In this document: positions 39,023 to 47,442 of the stretch, one piece after another
How positions within the stretch are numbered: position 1 is the first letter of the stretch
How the letters are laid out: each line of letters opens with the position of its first letter
Assembly: GCA_000016765.1 (NCBI GenBank)
Contig: CP000701.1
Coordinates: 158,758-222,757, forward strand
Length of the DNA stretch: 64,000 bases
Source of the DNA: Rhizorhabdus wittichii RW1
GTDB lineage: Bacteria; Pseudomonadota; Alphaproteobacteria; Sphingomonadales; Sphingomonadaceae
Direction of reading: 5' to 3'
The notes under the pieces: model-generated
Databases searched by the model: none
Told to the model about the DNA's origin: nothing
The model's input: the letters and a program-made list of their open reading frames with translations, nothing else
Translations under genes and position numbers: made by a program

Positions 39023-39685
39023 TTAGATCCCCCAAAACCATTCTTCACTATCGGGTTGATTGTGCGCGTGTGCGTCAACGAATGCCGGATGATCTGCATA
39101 ACTTGCACCGAGCGTACGTAGGCGGGGCATGTCGTTAAGGCTGATACCGAACCGTTCTGCCGAATATAGCTGAGGTGCCAGGCAGATATCGGCGAGCGTC
39201 GGGCTCGCTCCAAATGCAAAGGCCTGATTGCTCGGCTGACTGCCAAGAAGGGCTTCGCAGGCTAGCAATCCGTTGCCGATCCAGTGCCCAAGCCAATCAG
39301 ACACTGCGCTTTGCTCCAGGTTGAGCTTGCCGCGCAGATACTGCTGCACTTCCAAATTCTGAAGAGGGTGAATATCGCAGGCGATTGCCAGGGCGAAAGC
39401 GCGGACTTGAGCACGAGACCAGGGATCGTCCGGCAGAAGAGCTGGCTCCGGGATAGTCTCCTCGAGCCACTCGATAATCGCCAGCGATTGGGTCAAGACT
39501 GCCCCGTTCAAATCCAGCGCAGGTACCCGCTTCTGCGGATTTATGACGCGGAACTCCTCCGTCCGCTGTGCTCCTCCATCGCGTGTGAGATGGACGGCCA
39601 CAAATTCCGGCGCGATTTTCTTCAGATTGAAGGCAATTCTGCAACGCCACGCTGCAGAACTGCGCCAATAGCCATAATAGAGCAT
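39023..39685 (-). CDS. Zeta-class GST: maleylpyruvate/maleylacetoacetate isomerase
   Basis: 220-residue glutathione-dependent cis-trans isomerase. The zeta signature is visible as YYGYWRSSAAWRCRIAFNLK, with RVPALDLNGAVLTQSLAIIEWLEE as the glutathione-binding cis-Pro/Ser region. Its ATG overlaps the stop of the fumarylpyruvate hydrolase gene by one base. With gentisate genes nearby, isomerisation of maleylpyruvate to fumarylpyruvate is the likely role. Confidence 0.92.
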   Translation of the reverse strand: MLYYGYWRSSAAWRCRIAFNLKKIAPEFVAVHLTRDGGAQRTEEFRVINPQKRVPALDLNGAVLTQSLAIIEWLEETIPEPALLPDDPWSRAQVRAFALAIACDIHPLQNLEVQQYLRGKLNLEQSAVSDWLGHWIGNGLLACEALLGSQPSNQAFAFGASPTLADICLAPQLYSAERFGISLNDMPRLRTLGASYADHPAFVDAHAHNQPDSEEWFWGI

Positions 39686-40376
39686 TATTCTCCAGGCCCA
39701 ATTACGAGTTGAACCGGGGTAAGCCCATCGATTGTCCCTTCGAGCGTGTCGCCAGCCACGACTGGGCCGACGCCGGCCGGCGTGCCGGTGAAGATAAGGT
39801 CACCCGGTGCAAGGTGATAAAAGCGGGATAGGTCGGCGATCAGTTCAGGTACGCTCCAAACAAGATCGGCCAGAACCTGATCTTGCTTGATCTCACCGTT
39901 CACGCTTAATGAAATGCGCTGGTTTTCGATTGCAAACTGCGCTGCCTTCGTGATCGGCGCTACGACGGCGGACTGCTCAAAATCTTTCCCTAAATCCCAC
40001 GGGCGACCCTTCTCTCGCGCAACCAGTTGGAGATCGCGTCTCGTCATGTCGAGCCCGCAAGCAAATCCGTAGATTATCGATCCGGCTTCAGCTTCGGAAA
40101 TTTGAAATGCTTGTTTACCAATGGCGACGACCAACTCCATTTCGTAATGGTAATTGCTTGTACCAGGGGGATACGGAATCGTAGACCCGCTCGCGACAAA
40201 TGTCGAAGCAGCCTTGTTAAAATAGAAGGGAGCCTCGCGGTCAACCTTGAACCCCATCTCGGTTGCGTGTGCCTCATAGTTGCGCCCAACGCAAAAATCC
40301 GGCCGATCGGAAAGCAATCGGGTTCCCCGAGAACGGTTACGCCAGGTACATCGGCTACTTCAAACAGGTAAGTCAT
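39685..40376 (-). pseudogene. Fumarylpyruvate hydrolase, frameshifted near the N-terminus
   Basis: FAH-family hydrolase for the last step of the gentisate pathway. The start at 40376 (GAGGAG upstream) reads MTYLFEVADVPGVTVLGEPD and ends up in the wrong frame at a T5 run (40292-40298 on the minus strand); the remaining 205 residues (FCVGRNYEAHATEMGF onward, LIFTGTPAGVGPV near the end) are in the next frame. One additional T would give a continuous 230-residue protein (FPIGRIFCVGRNY), matching the family length. Either a real loss-of-function deletion or a homopolymer sequencing error. Confidence 0.85.
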
Positions 40377-40503
40377 AGGGCGCGCTCCTCAGCATGGCCA
40401 GAACGGTGTTGATCGGGCGGTTGGCAGTTGCCTTCATCATTGCTTCTCTCGGCGACTGCCGATTTCAACGAGTACTCAGATGTCGATATTCGCCATAAAG
40501 GAC

Positions 40504-40905
40504 TCAACGATCGCTCCGTGCGGCAAGATACTTCTCCAGTCCGATCCGCAATGATGCTGGAATCGGGGCAGGTCGGCCGTCCTCGTCTATATGGACAACT
40601 ACATGTCGCCCCTCGACCGCCACTTCGCCCAAACTTTCAATAATCCAAGCATAGGAAATGGAACTAGTTCCAAGTTTTTCTATGGAGAGATTTACAATAT
40701 ATTTGTCTGCCGCCAAAAATGGACGGGAAAAGTTAGCGGAAATCGATCTACGCGGCATTCTTGAGATTGAAACATCGGGATCAATGCTGCGGCACAAGGA
40801 ATGCTCAGCATTTTCCGCCCAGAGCAACGCATTGGAAAAATGAAACCGACCGGAAGCGTCTGTCTCGGACCAGTGGACAGTGCCTGAGAACTGGTATTCG
40901 GACAC
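40504..40905 (-). CDS. 4HBT-type hot-dog thioesterase
   Basis: 133-residue acyl-CoA thioesterase. The active-site region HWSETDASGRFHFSNALLWAENAEH follows the 4-hydroxybenzoyl-CoA thioesterase pattern (Asp then a downstream Glu). I use the GTG at 40905, which has GGGAGA six bases upstream; a TTG at 40941 would extend it by 12 residues. In a cluster with gentisate genes it could release gentisate from gentisyl-CoA (inference). Confidence 0.75.
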   Translation of the reverse strand: MSEYQFSGTVHWSETDASGRFHFSNALLWAENAEHSLCRSIDPDVSISRMPRRSISANFSRPFLAADKYIVNLSIEKLGTSSISYAWIIESLGEVAVEGRHVVVHIDEDGRPAPIPASLRIGLEKYLAARSDR

Positions 40906-40964
40906 GTTGAATCTCCCGCTACGGTACAAGGCCGATTTCAAATCTACGCTGTGGACTTTTTGAC

Positions 40965-41285
40965 TTAATCTTGGTCTTCGGGCACCAGCAACCTGAGACC
41001 ATCAAGTTCTTGGGTCATTTTGATCTGGCAGGACAATCGTGCCTCGGGAGGCGACTCCTCGCAAAATCCGAGCAATTCCGCTTCTGCAGGAAGCGCCGCA
41101 GGCAACACGCCTTGCCATTCGGCAGGGACGTGAACACGGCAGGTTGCACACGCTAAACCGCCACTGCATTCCCCAAGCAGGCCAGGTACGCTATTGTAGA
41201 GACCAGCATGCATCAGGTCAGTGCCGATATCGACATTCGTTTCGATCTCGCGACCATCCGCAGCTACAAAAACAACTTTGGGCAT
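40965..41285 (-). CDS. [2Fe-2S] ferredoxin, adrenodoxin/putidaredoxin type
   Basis: 106-residue electron carrier with the cluster ligands in GECSGGLACATCRVHV plus the distal Cys in RLSCQIKMT, the C-x5-C-x2-C...C pattern. Start supported by GGAGAA. It should serve a P450 or ring-hydroxylating oxygenase; neither is present here, so its partner is elsewhere or was lost to the insertions at 43510. Confidence 0.92.
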   Translation of the reverse strand: MPKVVFVAADGREIETNVDIGTDLMHAGLYNSVPGLLGECSGGLACATCRVHVPAEWQGVLPAALPAEAELLGFCEESPPEARLSCQIKMTQELDGLRLLVPEDQD

Positions 41286-41308
41286 GGGCTCTTCTCCAAT
41301 GCAAATTT

Positions 41309-42166
41309 TTACTGGCAGGGGTCGGCCACGCAGGTTTGTTTGATGGAGCCGATTTGGGCGATTGTGCTGACGACCTCATCGCCGGGCTTGAGGAACCACT
41401 TGGGGTTTCTGGCATTCCCCACGCCGGCGGGGGTACCGGTGAAGATGACGTCGCCAGGCAAGAGCGTACAGACGTGCGAGAGGCGGCTCACCAGGTCATT
41501 CACTGGGAAGATGAGCTGCGAGGTGTCGGACCCTTGGACCTTCACGCCGTTGACTGTGCATTCGACCGCAAGGCCGTTCGTTTCGTCGAGCGCATCGAGT
41601 GTCACCAGCCACGGTCCGAAGGGGCCGAAGCCGGGGAATGACTTACCCAGCGAGAACTGGGGCATGCCGCCGGAAAGCTGCATCAACCGTTCGGAGAAGT
41701 CCTGTCCGACTGCATAGCCTGCCACATGGTCGAGCGCGTCTTCGACGGAGACACGGCTCGCCCGGGTGCCGATGACCGCGACTAGTTCGATTTCCCAGTC
41801 GACATTGCCGACGGGAAGGGGAAGATCGTCGTAAGGACCCGCGATGCAGGTGGGGAACTTGGTGAAGATCAACGGCGAAGTCGGCAGCTCCTTCAGGCCG
41901 GCCTCGCCCAGGGCGTGGTCTCGATAATTGAGGCCCACCGCGAAAACCTGCCGCGGCATCGGCGAGGGCGCGCCCAGTGACCGCTCGTCGAAAGCTTCCG
42001 CCCCGGTTTCAAACCGGCCCTCACGTGCCCAGGCGATGAAATCCCCCCAACACTCGAACAATCCGGCCATGTCAGCAGGAAACTTGCCGCCACTGGCCCG
42101 ATCGATATCGATCGCGCCTGCATCAACAATCAACGAGGCCCTGCCGCCAACGTTACCAATCCGCAT
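41309..42166 (-). CDS. Fumarylacetoacetate hydrolase-family protein
   Basis: 285 residues with the FAH catalytic domain: VFAVGLNYRDHALGEAG, the metal-binding VDWEIELVAVIG and the VIFTGTPAGVGNARNP close. Likely acts on a 2-oxo-dioic acid, as hydrolase, decarboxylase or hydratase. I start at 42166, since GAGGG lies just upstream and the track start at 42178 is a GTG. It could complement the frameshifted fumarylpyruvate hydrolase two genes on, but sequence does not show that. Confidence 0.9.
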   Translation of the reverse strand: MRIGNVGGRASLIVDAGAIDIDRASGGKFPADMAGLFECWGDFIAWAREGRFETGAEAFDERSLGAPSPMPRQVFAVGLNYRDHALGEAGLKELPTSPLIFTKFPTCIAGPYDDLPLPVGNVDWEIELVAVIGTRASRVSVEDALDHVAGYAVGQDFSERLMQLSGGMPQFSLGKSFPGFGPFGPWLVTLDALDETNGLAVECTVNGVKVQGSDTSQLIFPVNDLVSRLSHVCTLLPGDVIFTGTPAGVGNARNPKWFLKPGDEVVSTIAQIGSIKQTCVADPCQ

Positions 42167-42497
42167 AAAAGCCCTCACCCTCGCATCCGGCCATCACGCG
42201 ACCGTCCGGGATATGCCTTAAATTGGAATGTCAATATGTCAACGCCAAATGGGAGGAAAATCGATATTTAACGTGGCAACCTGGCGTTTGAGGCCTTCCC
42301 CTCAATGACCGTGTCAAAGGGGGGGATTTGCAGCCACTCTTACGTCGGTGTTGGAATTGACCCTTGCGGACCGGATTTTGCGAGGCTTGAAAATGCGTTA
42401 TTCGGGCCAACCCTTCGGGATCGCGTCGCCGATTCAGAAGCGGGGAATAATTAACCACCGTCGTTAACGGAGTATACTTTACATAAAGGTGATTAAG
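42167..42497. other. Intergenic stretch between the FAH-family and GntR genes
   Basis: 331 bp, AT-rich near 42240 and 42450-42490. It probably holds the promoter for the FAH-ferredoxin-thioesterase-gentisate genes. No open frame or strong repeat seen. Confidence 0.45.
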
Positions 42498-43217
42498 TTA
42501 AGTATGAGATCGCAAGTGTGCGGCTGCAATGCTTGCTGTTTCCATAATATGATCATTGCTTAATTTGATGGCAAGATTCGTATTCCGATCCAGAACTGCA
42601 TTCATAATGGCATGATGCTCTGCTTCAGTGGAGCGTACTTGCGATTCGGCAAGCACTCGGTAACGAGTCGATCTCTCAAATAATTTCTCTTCAAAATCCA
42701 GAAGCGTTTTCAATCTACACGGTGCGGTCAGTGCTCGATGGAAACGGAAATGTGCCTCTTCGGATTCTGGATTAAGTGTGCCCGGGCTTCCGGGCAGATC
42801 ATGTGGCGTACGGGTCAAGCGGAAATGAGCGACAATTATCGCCTCGTCATCGGCATCATTTGCGGAAGCTATCGCTTCTCTGAAAATTATCTCGTTAAGC
42901 AGGCATCGACCCCGCGTAAGTTCTTCGAGTTCATCTGCACAAAAAGCAGGCACCCGAAAACCCCGCTGATCAATTTGAACTACAAATCCTTCTGCAGTAA
43001 GGCGGCTTAATACCTCGCGAATTGGCGATGAACCTGTTCCGTATCGCTCTTGTAGCATCTTAATGGCAAGACGAGTATTGGGCAGAAATTTGCCGGAAAG
43101 TAGATCTGCGCGGAGTTGTAGATAAACAGATGCTGTCAAACTGACACCGGCCTGCGAGACCGAGTTGCCGGTATCTTTGCCCGCTGCTTCTACCAGCTTT
43201 GCCACCGGTGCGTTCAT
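42498..43217 (-). CDS. GntR-family (FCD-type) transcriptional regulator
   Basis: 239 residues: the winged helix ends GTGSSPIREVLSRLTAEGFV, followed by a helical FCD domain. Start at 43217 with AAGGAA upstream. Coding sequence is noticeably less GC-rich than the hydroxyquinol and mandelate-type genes, suggesting separate origin. A GGATA-7 bp-TATCC dyad at 43246-43262 just upstream may be its operator. It heads the minus-strand gentisate-related cluster and is the likely local regulator. Confidence 0.88.
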   Translation of the reverse strand: MNAPVAKLVEAAGKDTGNSVSQAGVSLTASVYLQLRADLLSGKFLPNTRLAIKMLQERYGTGSSPIREVLSRLTAEGFVVQIDQRGFRVPAFCADELEELTRGRCLLNEIIFREAIASANDADDEAIIVAHFRLTRTPHDLPGSPGTLNPESEEAHFRFHRALTAPCRLKTLLDFEEKLFERSTRYRVLAESQVRSTEAEHHAIMNAVLDRNTNLAIKLSNDHIMETASIAAAHLRSHT

Positions 43218-43350
43218 AACTGATATTCCTTGCAGACCGATATCTGGATAAAATTGCTATCCTGATCGAAGATTTCTGTCAAACCTGCAAAATTTGGGGT
43301 TTTGTCGATAAATCCAGTGCAAACGTGTGATCTCCTGCAGGGGCGGTCCC

Positions 43351-43510
43351 TAAGAGTCAACCCGCTGCCCAACGGGTATGCCTTGCCTGATGGGTGGTCC
43401 CGACTGCGAGAAGGCCGTTCGAGCTAACGGATGCGGGTCATGCCACTTGCTTTGATAGGTCATCCCCGGAATGCGCAGCACGACCTGTCCGCCGTCAGCG
43501 CCAATGGCAC
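43351..43510 (-). pseudogene. C-terminal fragment of an unidentified protein
   Basis: About 53 codons in one open frame ending at a TAG near 43351: GGQVVLRIPGMTYQSKWHDP and ARTAFSQSGPPIRQG. Its 5' part is missing because the IS3-B element begins at about 43515. I do not recognise the family. It may be the lost upstream member of the gentisate-related cluster. Confidence 0.45.
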
Positions 43511-43529
43511 AGATTTGAGGTTGTGATTT

Positions 43530-43590
43530 AAGGAGGATTTGGGCTTCGTCGTAGTGACGAAGGAACGAAGATGAAGCCCAAATCCTCCTT
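43530..43590. repeat. Perfect 18-bp inverted repeat over the IS3-B orfA start
   Basis: Arms AAGGAGGATTTGGGCTTC (43530-43547) and its exact complement (43573-43590). The ATG at 43571-43573 and the AAGGAACG ribosome-binding site lie at the loop/stem edge; a smaller TTCGTC/GACGAA hairpin is nested inside. Confidence 0.85.
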
Positions 43591-43756
43591 GAAAAAATCG
43601 GCGCCGAAGGCCCCAGCTGAGCGGGTGGTGAAGGACATACGGCGTGCGACGCGCCGGCACTTCTCTGCAGAGGACAAAATCAGGATCGTGCTGGAGGGGC
43701 TGCGCGGCGAAGACAGTATCGCCGAGCTGGCCCCTGTGCATTGTAGGGACACAGAT

Positions 43757-46708
43757 TCACGGTAGCGGTTTGATGAGCAGCGGCATGAGGCCATTGGCGT
43801 CGAGATCGAGGCGATCGGACCAGACGTAATCGCCGGTGAGATTGATGCGATCCCATCCCAACGGTGAGAGCCGGGACAGCATAGCCGGATCGATCTGGCT
43901 TCCTCGCTGGCGCATTTCGTCAATGGCGCGCCCGAGATAGCGGCAGTTGAACAGGATGATCGCAGCGGTGACGAGGTTGAGCGCGGCTGCTCGGGTCTGC
44001 TGGTTCTCCAGGCCACGGTCGCGAAAACGGCCGAGCCGATGGAAGGCGACTGCCCGGGCAAGGCTGTTGCGGGCCTCGCCCTTGTTCAACTCGGCAGTGA
44101 CAGTACGGCGCAGAGCCGGATCCTCGAACCAGCGCAACGTGAACAGCGTGCGCTCGATCCGCCCGATCTCGCGCAGCGCCGCGGCGAGGCTGTTCTGCTG
44201 GCGATAGGCAGACAGCTTCTTGAGGATCAGCGAGGGCTTAACGGTGCCGTCGCGCATGGCACAAATGACACGTTCAATATCCGGCCAGTGGCTAACGATC
44301 AGGTCCCGGTCGAGCCTGTGACCGAATAGTGGCGCAAGCCTGCCGTAATGCTTCGAGGGTTCGAACGCGTAGAGGCGGCGGTCGGACAGGCGGGGAATGC
44401 GCGGCTCGAAATCGAGCCCGAGGAGATGCATGGTCGCGAACACGATGTCGGAAACACCGCCTCCATCGACGTGCAGCGCGGTCAGATTGGCGTTGCTGTC
44501 ATGGCCGAGGATGCCGTCGAGCGCATGGATGGCTTCTCCTGCCGTGCCGGCGATCACGGTCTGGTGCAGTGGCGCGTAGCGGTCGGTGATGGTGGTGTAG
44601 ATCTTGACCACCGGGTCGCGACCATAGTGGGCATTGACCGCTCCTCCGGCTTCGCCCGGCCCGCCCAGGTAGAAGGCCTGACCATCTGCAGAAGCCCGGT
44701 GTCCTTGCCCAAACCAGGCGGCGATCGGCTCGGCGTGGATGGCGTCGGTCAGACAGGCGAGCGCCGCTCGAAAGGTTTCCTCGCGCATGTGCCATGTCTG
44801 CATGCGCAGCAGCGCGCGGCGTGATCCTGCGCCGCATACCTCGGCCATGCGCGACAACCCGAGATTGGTCGCTTCGGCAATCAGAGTGGCGAGGAAGGTC
44901 CGCTCGTCGCCGGGCGGCAACCCGGTCGAGACGTGCCCGAAGTGCCGGGTGAAGCCGGTCCAGCGTTCGACCTGCGAAAGTACGTCGGTGATACGCGTCG
45001 CAGGCAGCATGCCGTAGCAGGCAAGCGTCAGGTGCCGTCCTTCGTCGTGCCCGGCATCATCGTCCTTCAGTTCCTTGGGAAAGCGCAATCGCCCGCCAGC
45101 GAACAGGGCAGCATTACGTCCGGCTAGATTTTGGGCGACGTCGCGTAAGGTGTTGTCGAGTTGCGTGGCGCGCTGATCGAGCCATGCGTGTGGATCACCG
45201 AGCGAGAACGCCGGTTGCAACGCTGCGCCGCTTGATGGCTCGAGCAGCACGTCCAGCGACCTGTGCAGCCGTGACCTTGGCACCCAGATATCACCGGATG
45301 CCAATGCATTGGCGAGCGCCCCGTAGGTGGCCATCTCCCAATGCGTCCGGTCAATCTTGCCGGCGACCACGACATGGCGGTGCCAGCGCCGCTCGACATG
45401 ACCGAGCGGAACGTCGGCAGGGAGCGGCTTGCGCCAGTTGCCATCAAGATCCGACAGGACCGTCATCGCGTTGCGCAATGCCGCGGTGCCGGCTCGACCG
45501 TGGAAATCGAGCGTTTGCAGGAATAGAGGTCCTGTTCGCTTGAAGGTCCGGTACTCGGCTGCGATCTCGCTTAGCACATCGTCCCTGTGAGGTGCCGCGG
45601 TACGACGGATGATCGCGGCATCGGCATCGAGCATGTCGAGAGGCACGATATCCCTGAGGGCCGCGCCGATATCTTCACCGGCACGTGCTGCCCGGCTAAC
45701 TGTTTCCAGCACAGTGGCGATGCGCATCAGCCGGTCGCGGCCTTCGCGTCCCGAGATCGCGATCCCCTGTTCCAGGCGTTTGCGGGCACGAAGATGAGCG
45801 CGTCCCATCAAGGTGCCGAACATGGCGATCGCCGCGTCGGTAAGCGTGGCCTCCAGCTCGCGCAGCGTAGCAAGCAGGATGACCCGCCTGCGGGAAGCGC
45901 GCATCTGTTGGAAAGCCTGGGCGGTATAGCGCACGCCTTCGCGGGCGAACTGCGTCAGGCGTGGCTCGTGCAGGGGATCGACCGGAACACAGGCAATACC
46001 GGTCCTGTGAATCAGCGCGACCTTTTCGAGGATTTCAGCGAGCGAGGCTGACGCTACGCGGGGCTCCGGTTCGCGCAACCACGACAAGCGGCTCTGTCGG
46101 TGATGCACCTTCTCGTCGACCAGCGTATCGAGACGCTGACGCATATCCGCATCGAGTTTATCGTCGACTGCGGCGACCAGATCGGTTTCCGCCCGCAGCA
46201 TCGCCTCGGCCGCCATCCGCTCGACTACGCTGATGCCGGGGATGACGATGCGCCGCGTGCGCAGCTCGTCGAGCAGTCGATCGAGCAGAATACGCCCGTC
46301 CACGATGGCCATGGCTTCGGTTTCTAGCCAGGTCATCATGATGCCGCGCGCTGGCCGGCTGAGATCGGTGAAGCCGAAGCGCGCCTTGATGGCGGCAAGC
46401 TGATCGTAGCGGGTCGGCGCTCGCCGCGCGAAGTCGGCGATGGCGCCTGCATCCACCCCGACCTGCTCGGCGATATGCTCGAGCATGATCGCAGGCAACA
46501 GCTCGCCTGCGCGCAAATGCCGCCCCGGATAGCGCAGGCAGCAGAGTTGCAGGGCGTAGCTCAACCGGGTCGCCGGAGTGCGTGCGGTGCCGATCGCAGC
46601 AAGGTCCTCGGCATCGAGGCCATGGTGTCGCACCACCGCCGCCTCGCTGTCGGGCAAAGCAAGCAACGCGGCGCGCTGCCGCTCGGTCATCGGAATACGT
46701 GCGGGCAT
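43757..46708 (-). CDS. tnpA: Tn3-family transposase
   Basis: 983 residues, intact, opening MPARIPMTERQRAALLALPD. The C-terminal half carries the catalytic region (ALHVDGGGVSDIVFATMHLLGLDFEPRI) and LVTAAIILFNCRYLGRAI. Different from the other two Tn3 transposases in this window. Confidence 0.95.
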   Translation of the reverse strand: MPARIPMTERQRAALLALPDSEAAVVRHHGLDAEDLAAIGTARTPATRLSYALQLCCLRYPGRHLRAGELLPAIMLEHIAEQVGVDAGAIADFARRAPTRYDQLAAIKARFGFTDLSRPARGIMMTWLETEAMAIVDGRILLDRLLDELRTRRIVIPGISVVERMAAEAMLRAETDLVAAVDDKLDADMRQRLDTLVDEKVHHRQSRLSWLREPEPRVASASLAEILEKVALIHRTGIACVPVDPLHEPRLTQFAREGVRYTAQAFQQMRASRRRVILLATLRELEATLTDAAIAMFGTLMGRAHLRARKRLEQGIAISGREGRDRLMRIATVLETVSRAARAGEDIGAALRDIVPLDMLDADAAIIRRTAAPHRDDVLSEIAAEYRTFKRTGPLFLQTLDFHGRAGTAALRNAMTVLSDLDGNWRKPLPADVPLGHVERRWHRHVVVAGKIDRTHWEMATYGALANALASGDIWVPRSRLHRSLDVLLEPSSGAALQPAFSLGDPHAWLDQRATQLDNTLRDVAQNLAGRNAALFAGGRLRFPKELKDDDAGHDEGRHLTLACYGMLPATRITDVLSQVERWTGFTRHFGHVSTGLPPGDERTFLATLIAEATNLGLSRMAEVCGAGSRRALLRMQTWHMREETFRAALACLTDAIHAEPIAAWFGQGHRASADGQAFYLGGPGEAGGAVNAHYGRDPVVKIYTTITDRYAPLHQTVIAGTAGEAIHALDGILGHDSNANLTALHVDGGGVSDIVFATMHLLGLDFEPRIPRLSDRRLYAFEPSKHYGRLAPLFGHRLDRDLIVSHWPDIERVICAMRDGTVKPSLILKKLSAYRQQNSLAAALREIGRIERTLFTLRWFEDPALRRTVTAELNKGEARNSLARAVAFHRLGRFRDRGLENQQTRAAALNLVTAAIILFNCRYLGRAIDEMRQRGSQIDPAMLSRLSPLGWDRINLTGDYVWSDRLDLDANGLMPLLIKPLP

Positions 46709-46836
46709 GTTTCATCCTCCAAAAACCTCTTGCCTTTTGCCCGCTTAATGAAAGAGGATTGTGAAAGGTGGAAGGCCGCAGAAATCCGCGCATGCTGTTT
46801 CCGCCTCCGGATACGGTCGTTTGTGAAAGATACTGG
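46709..46836. promoter_or_regulatory. Putative res site of Tn3 element 3
   Basis: 128 bp between divergent tnpA and tnpR with three related TGAAAG motifs (TAATGAAAG, TTGTGAAAG, TTTGTGAAAG). Position fits the resolution site and divergent promoters. Confidence 0.5.
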
Positions 46837-47442
46837 ATGACGCGCGAACCCTATCTGATCGGCTATGCCCGCGTGTCGAAAGGCGACGAGCAGTCGAACG
46901 CCGCGCAGCGGCGCGCGCTTGATGCGGCGGGCTGCAAGCGCGTGTTCGAGGAGACCGCCAGCGGGGGGCGATGGGACCGACCCAAGCTCCTGGAGATGAT
47001 CGGCCAGTTGCGCGAGGGAGATGTCGTCGTCGTCTGGAAGCTCGACCGGCTGTCGCGCAGCCTGAAGGACATGCTGCACATCATGGAGCGAATTGAGTTG
47101 GCGGGAGCGGGCTTCCGCTCGCTGACCGAGGCGATCGACACCACCACCGCGGCAGGGCGGATGATGATGCAAATGGTGGGAAGCTTCGCCGAGTTCGAGC
47201 GGGCCATGATCCGCGAACGCACCAGTGCCGGCCTTGCTCAGGCCCGCGCAGAAGGACGGATCGGCGGGCGCCGGCGCAAGCTCGGCGACAAGCAGCGCCG
47301 TGAAATCGCCGAGTCCGTCACGTCCGGCCGCAAGTCCGGTGCCGAGATGGCGCGGCTCTATGGCGTCAGCGAGCCCACCGTCTCGCGCATCGTCGCCGCG
47401 CACCGCCAGCAATTCAGCCAGCAGCAGAGGGAACAGGCATGA
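46837..47442 (+). CDS. tnpR: Serine resolvase/invertase
   Basis: 201 residues: LIGYARVSKGDEQSNAAQRR with the catalytic Ser, VVVWKLDRLSRSLKDMLHIM, the ERIELAGAGFRSLTEAIDTT segment and a C-terminal helix-turn-helix SGAEMARLYGVSEPTVSRIV. I start at 46837; the earlier in-frame start at 46768 lies within the res region. Its stop overlaps the next gene by ATGA. Confidence 0.93.
   Translation: MTREPYLIGYARVSKGDEQSNAAQRRALDAAGCKRVFEETASGGRWDRPKLLEMIGQLREGDVVVVWKLDRLSRSLKDMLHIMERIELAGAGFRSLTEAIDTTTAAGRMMMQMVGSFAEFERAMIRERTSAGLAQARAEGRIGGRRRKLGDKQRREIAESVTSGRKSGAEMARLYGVSEPTVSRIVAAHRQQFSQQQREQA

Noticed and set aside
40074..40376. Separate 100-residue gene upstream of fumarylpyruvate hydrolase
   Set aside because: Only the first ~27 residues are family-like; it is the frameshifted start of the hydrolase.
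39685..42166. The two FAH-fold genes being duplicates of one another
   Set aside because: They share only family motifs such as FTGTPAGVG; length and N-terminal sequence differ.
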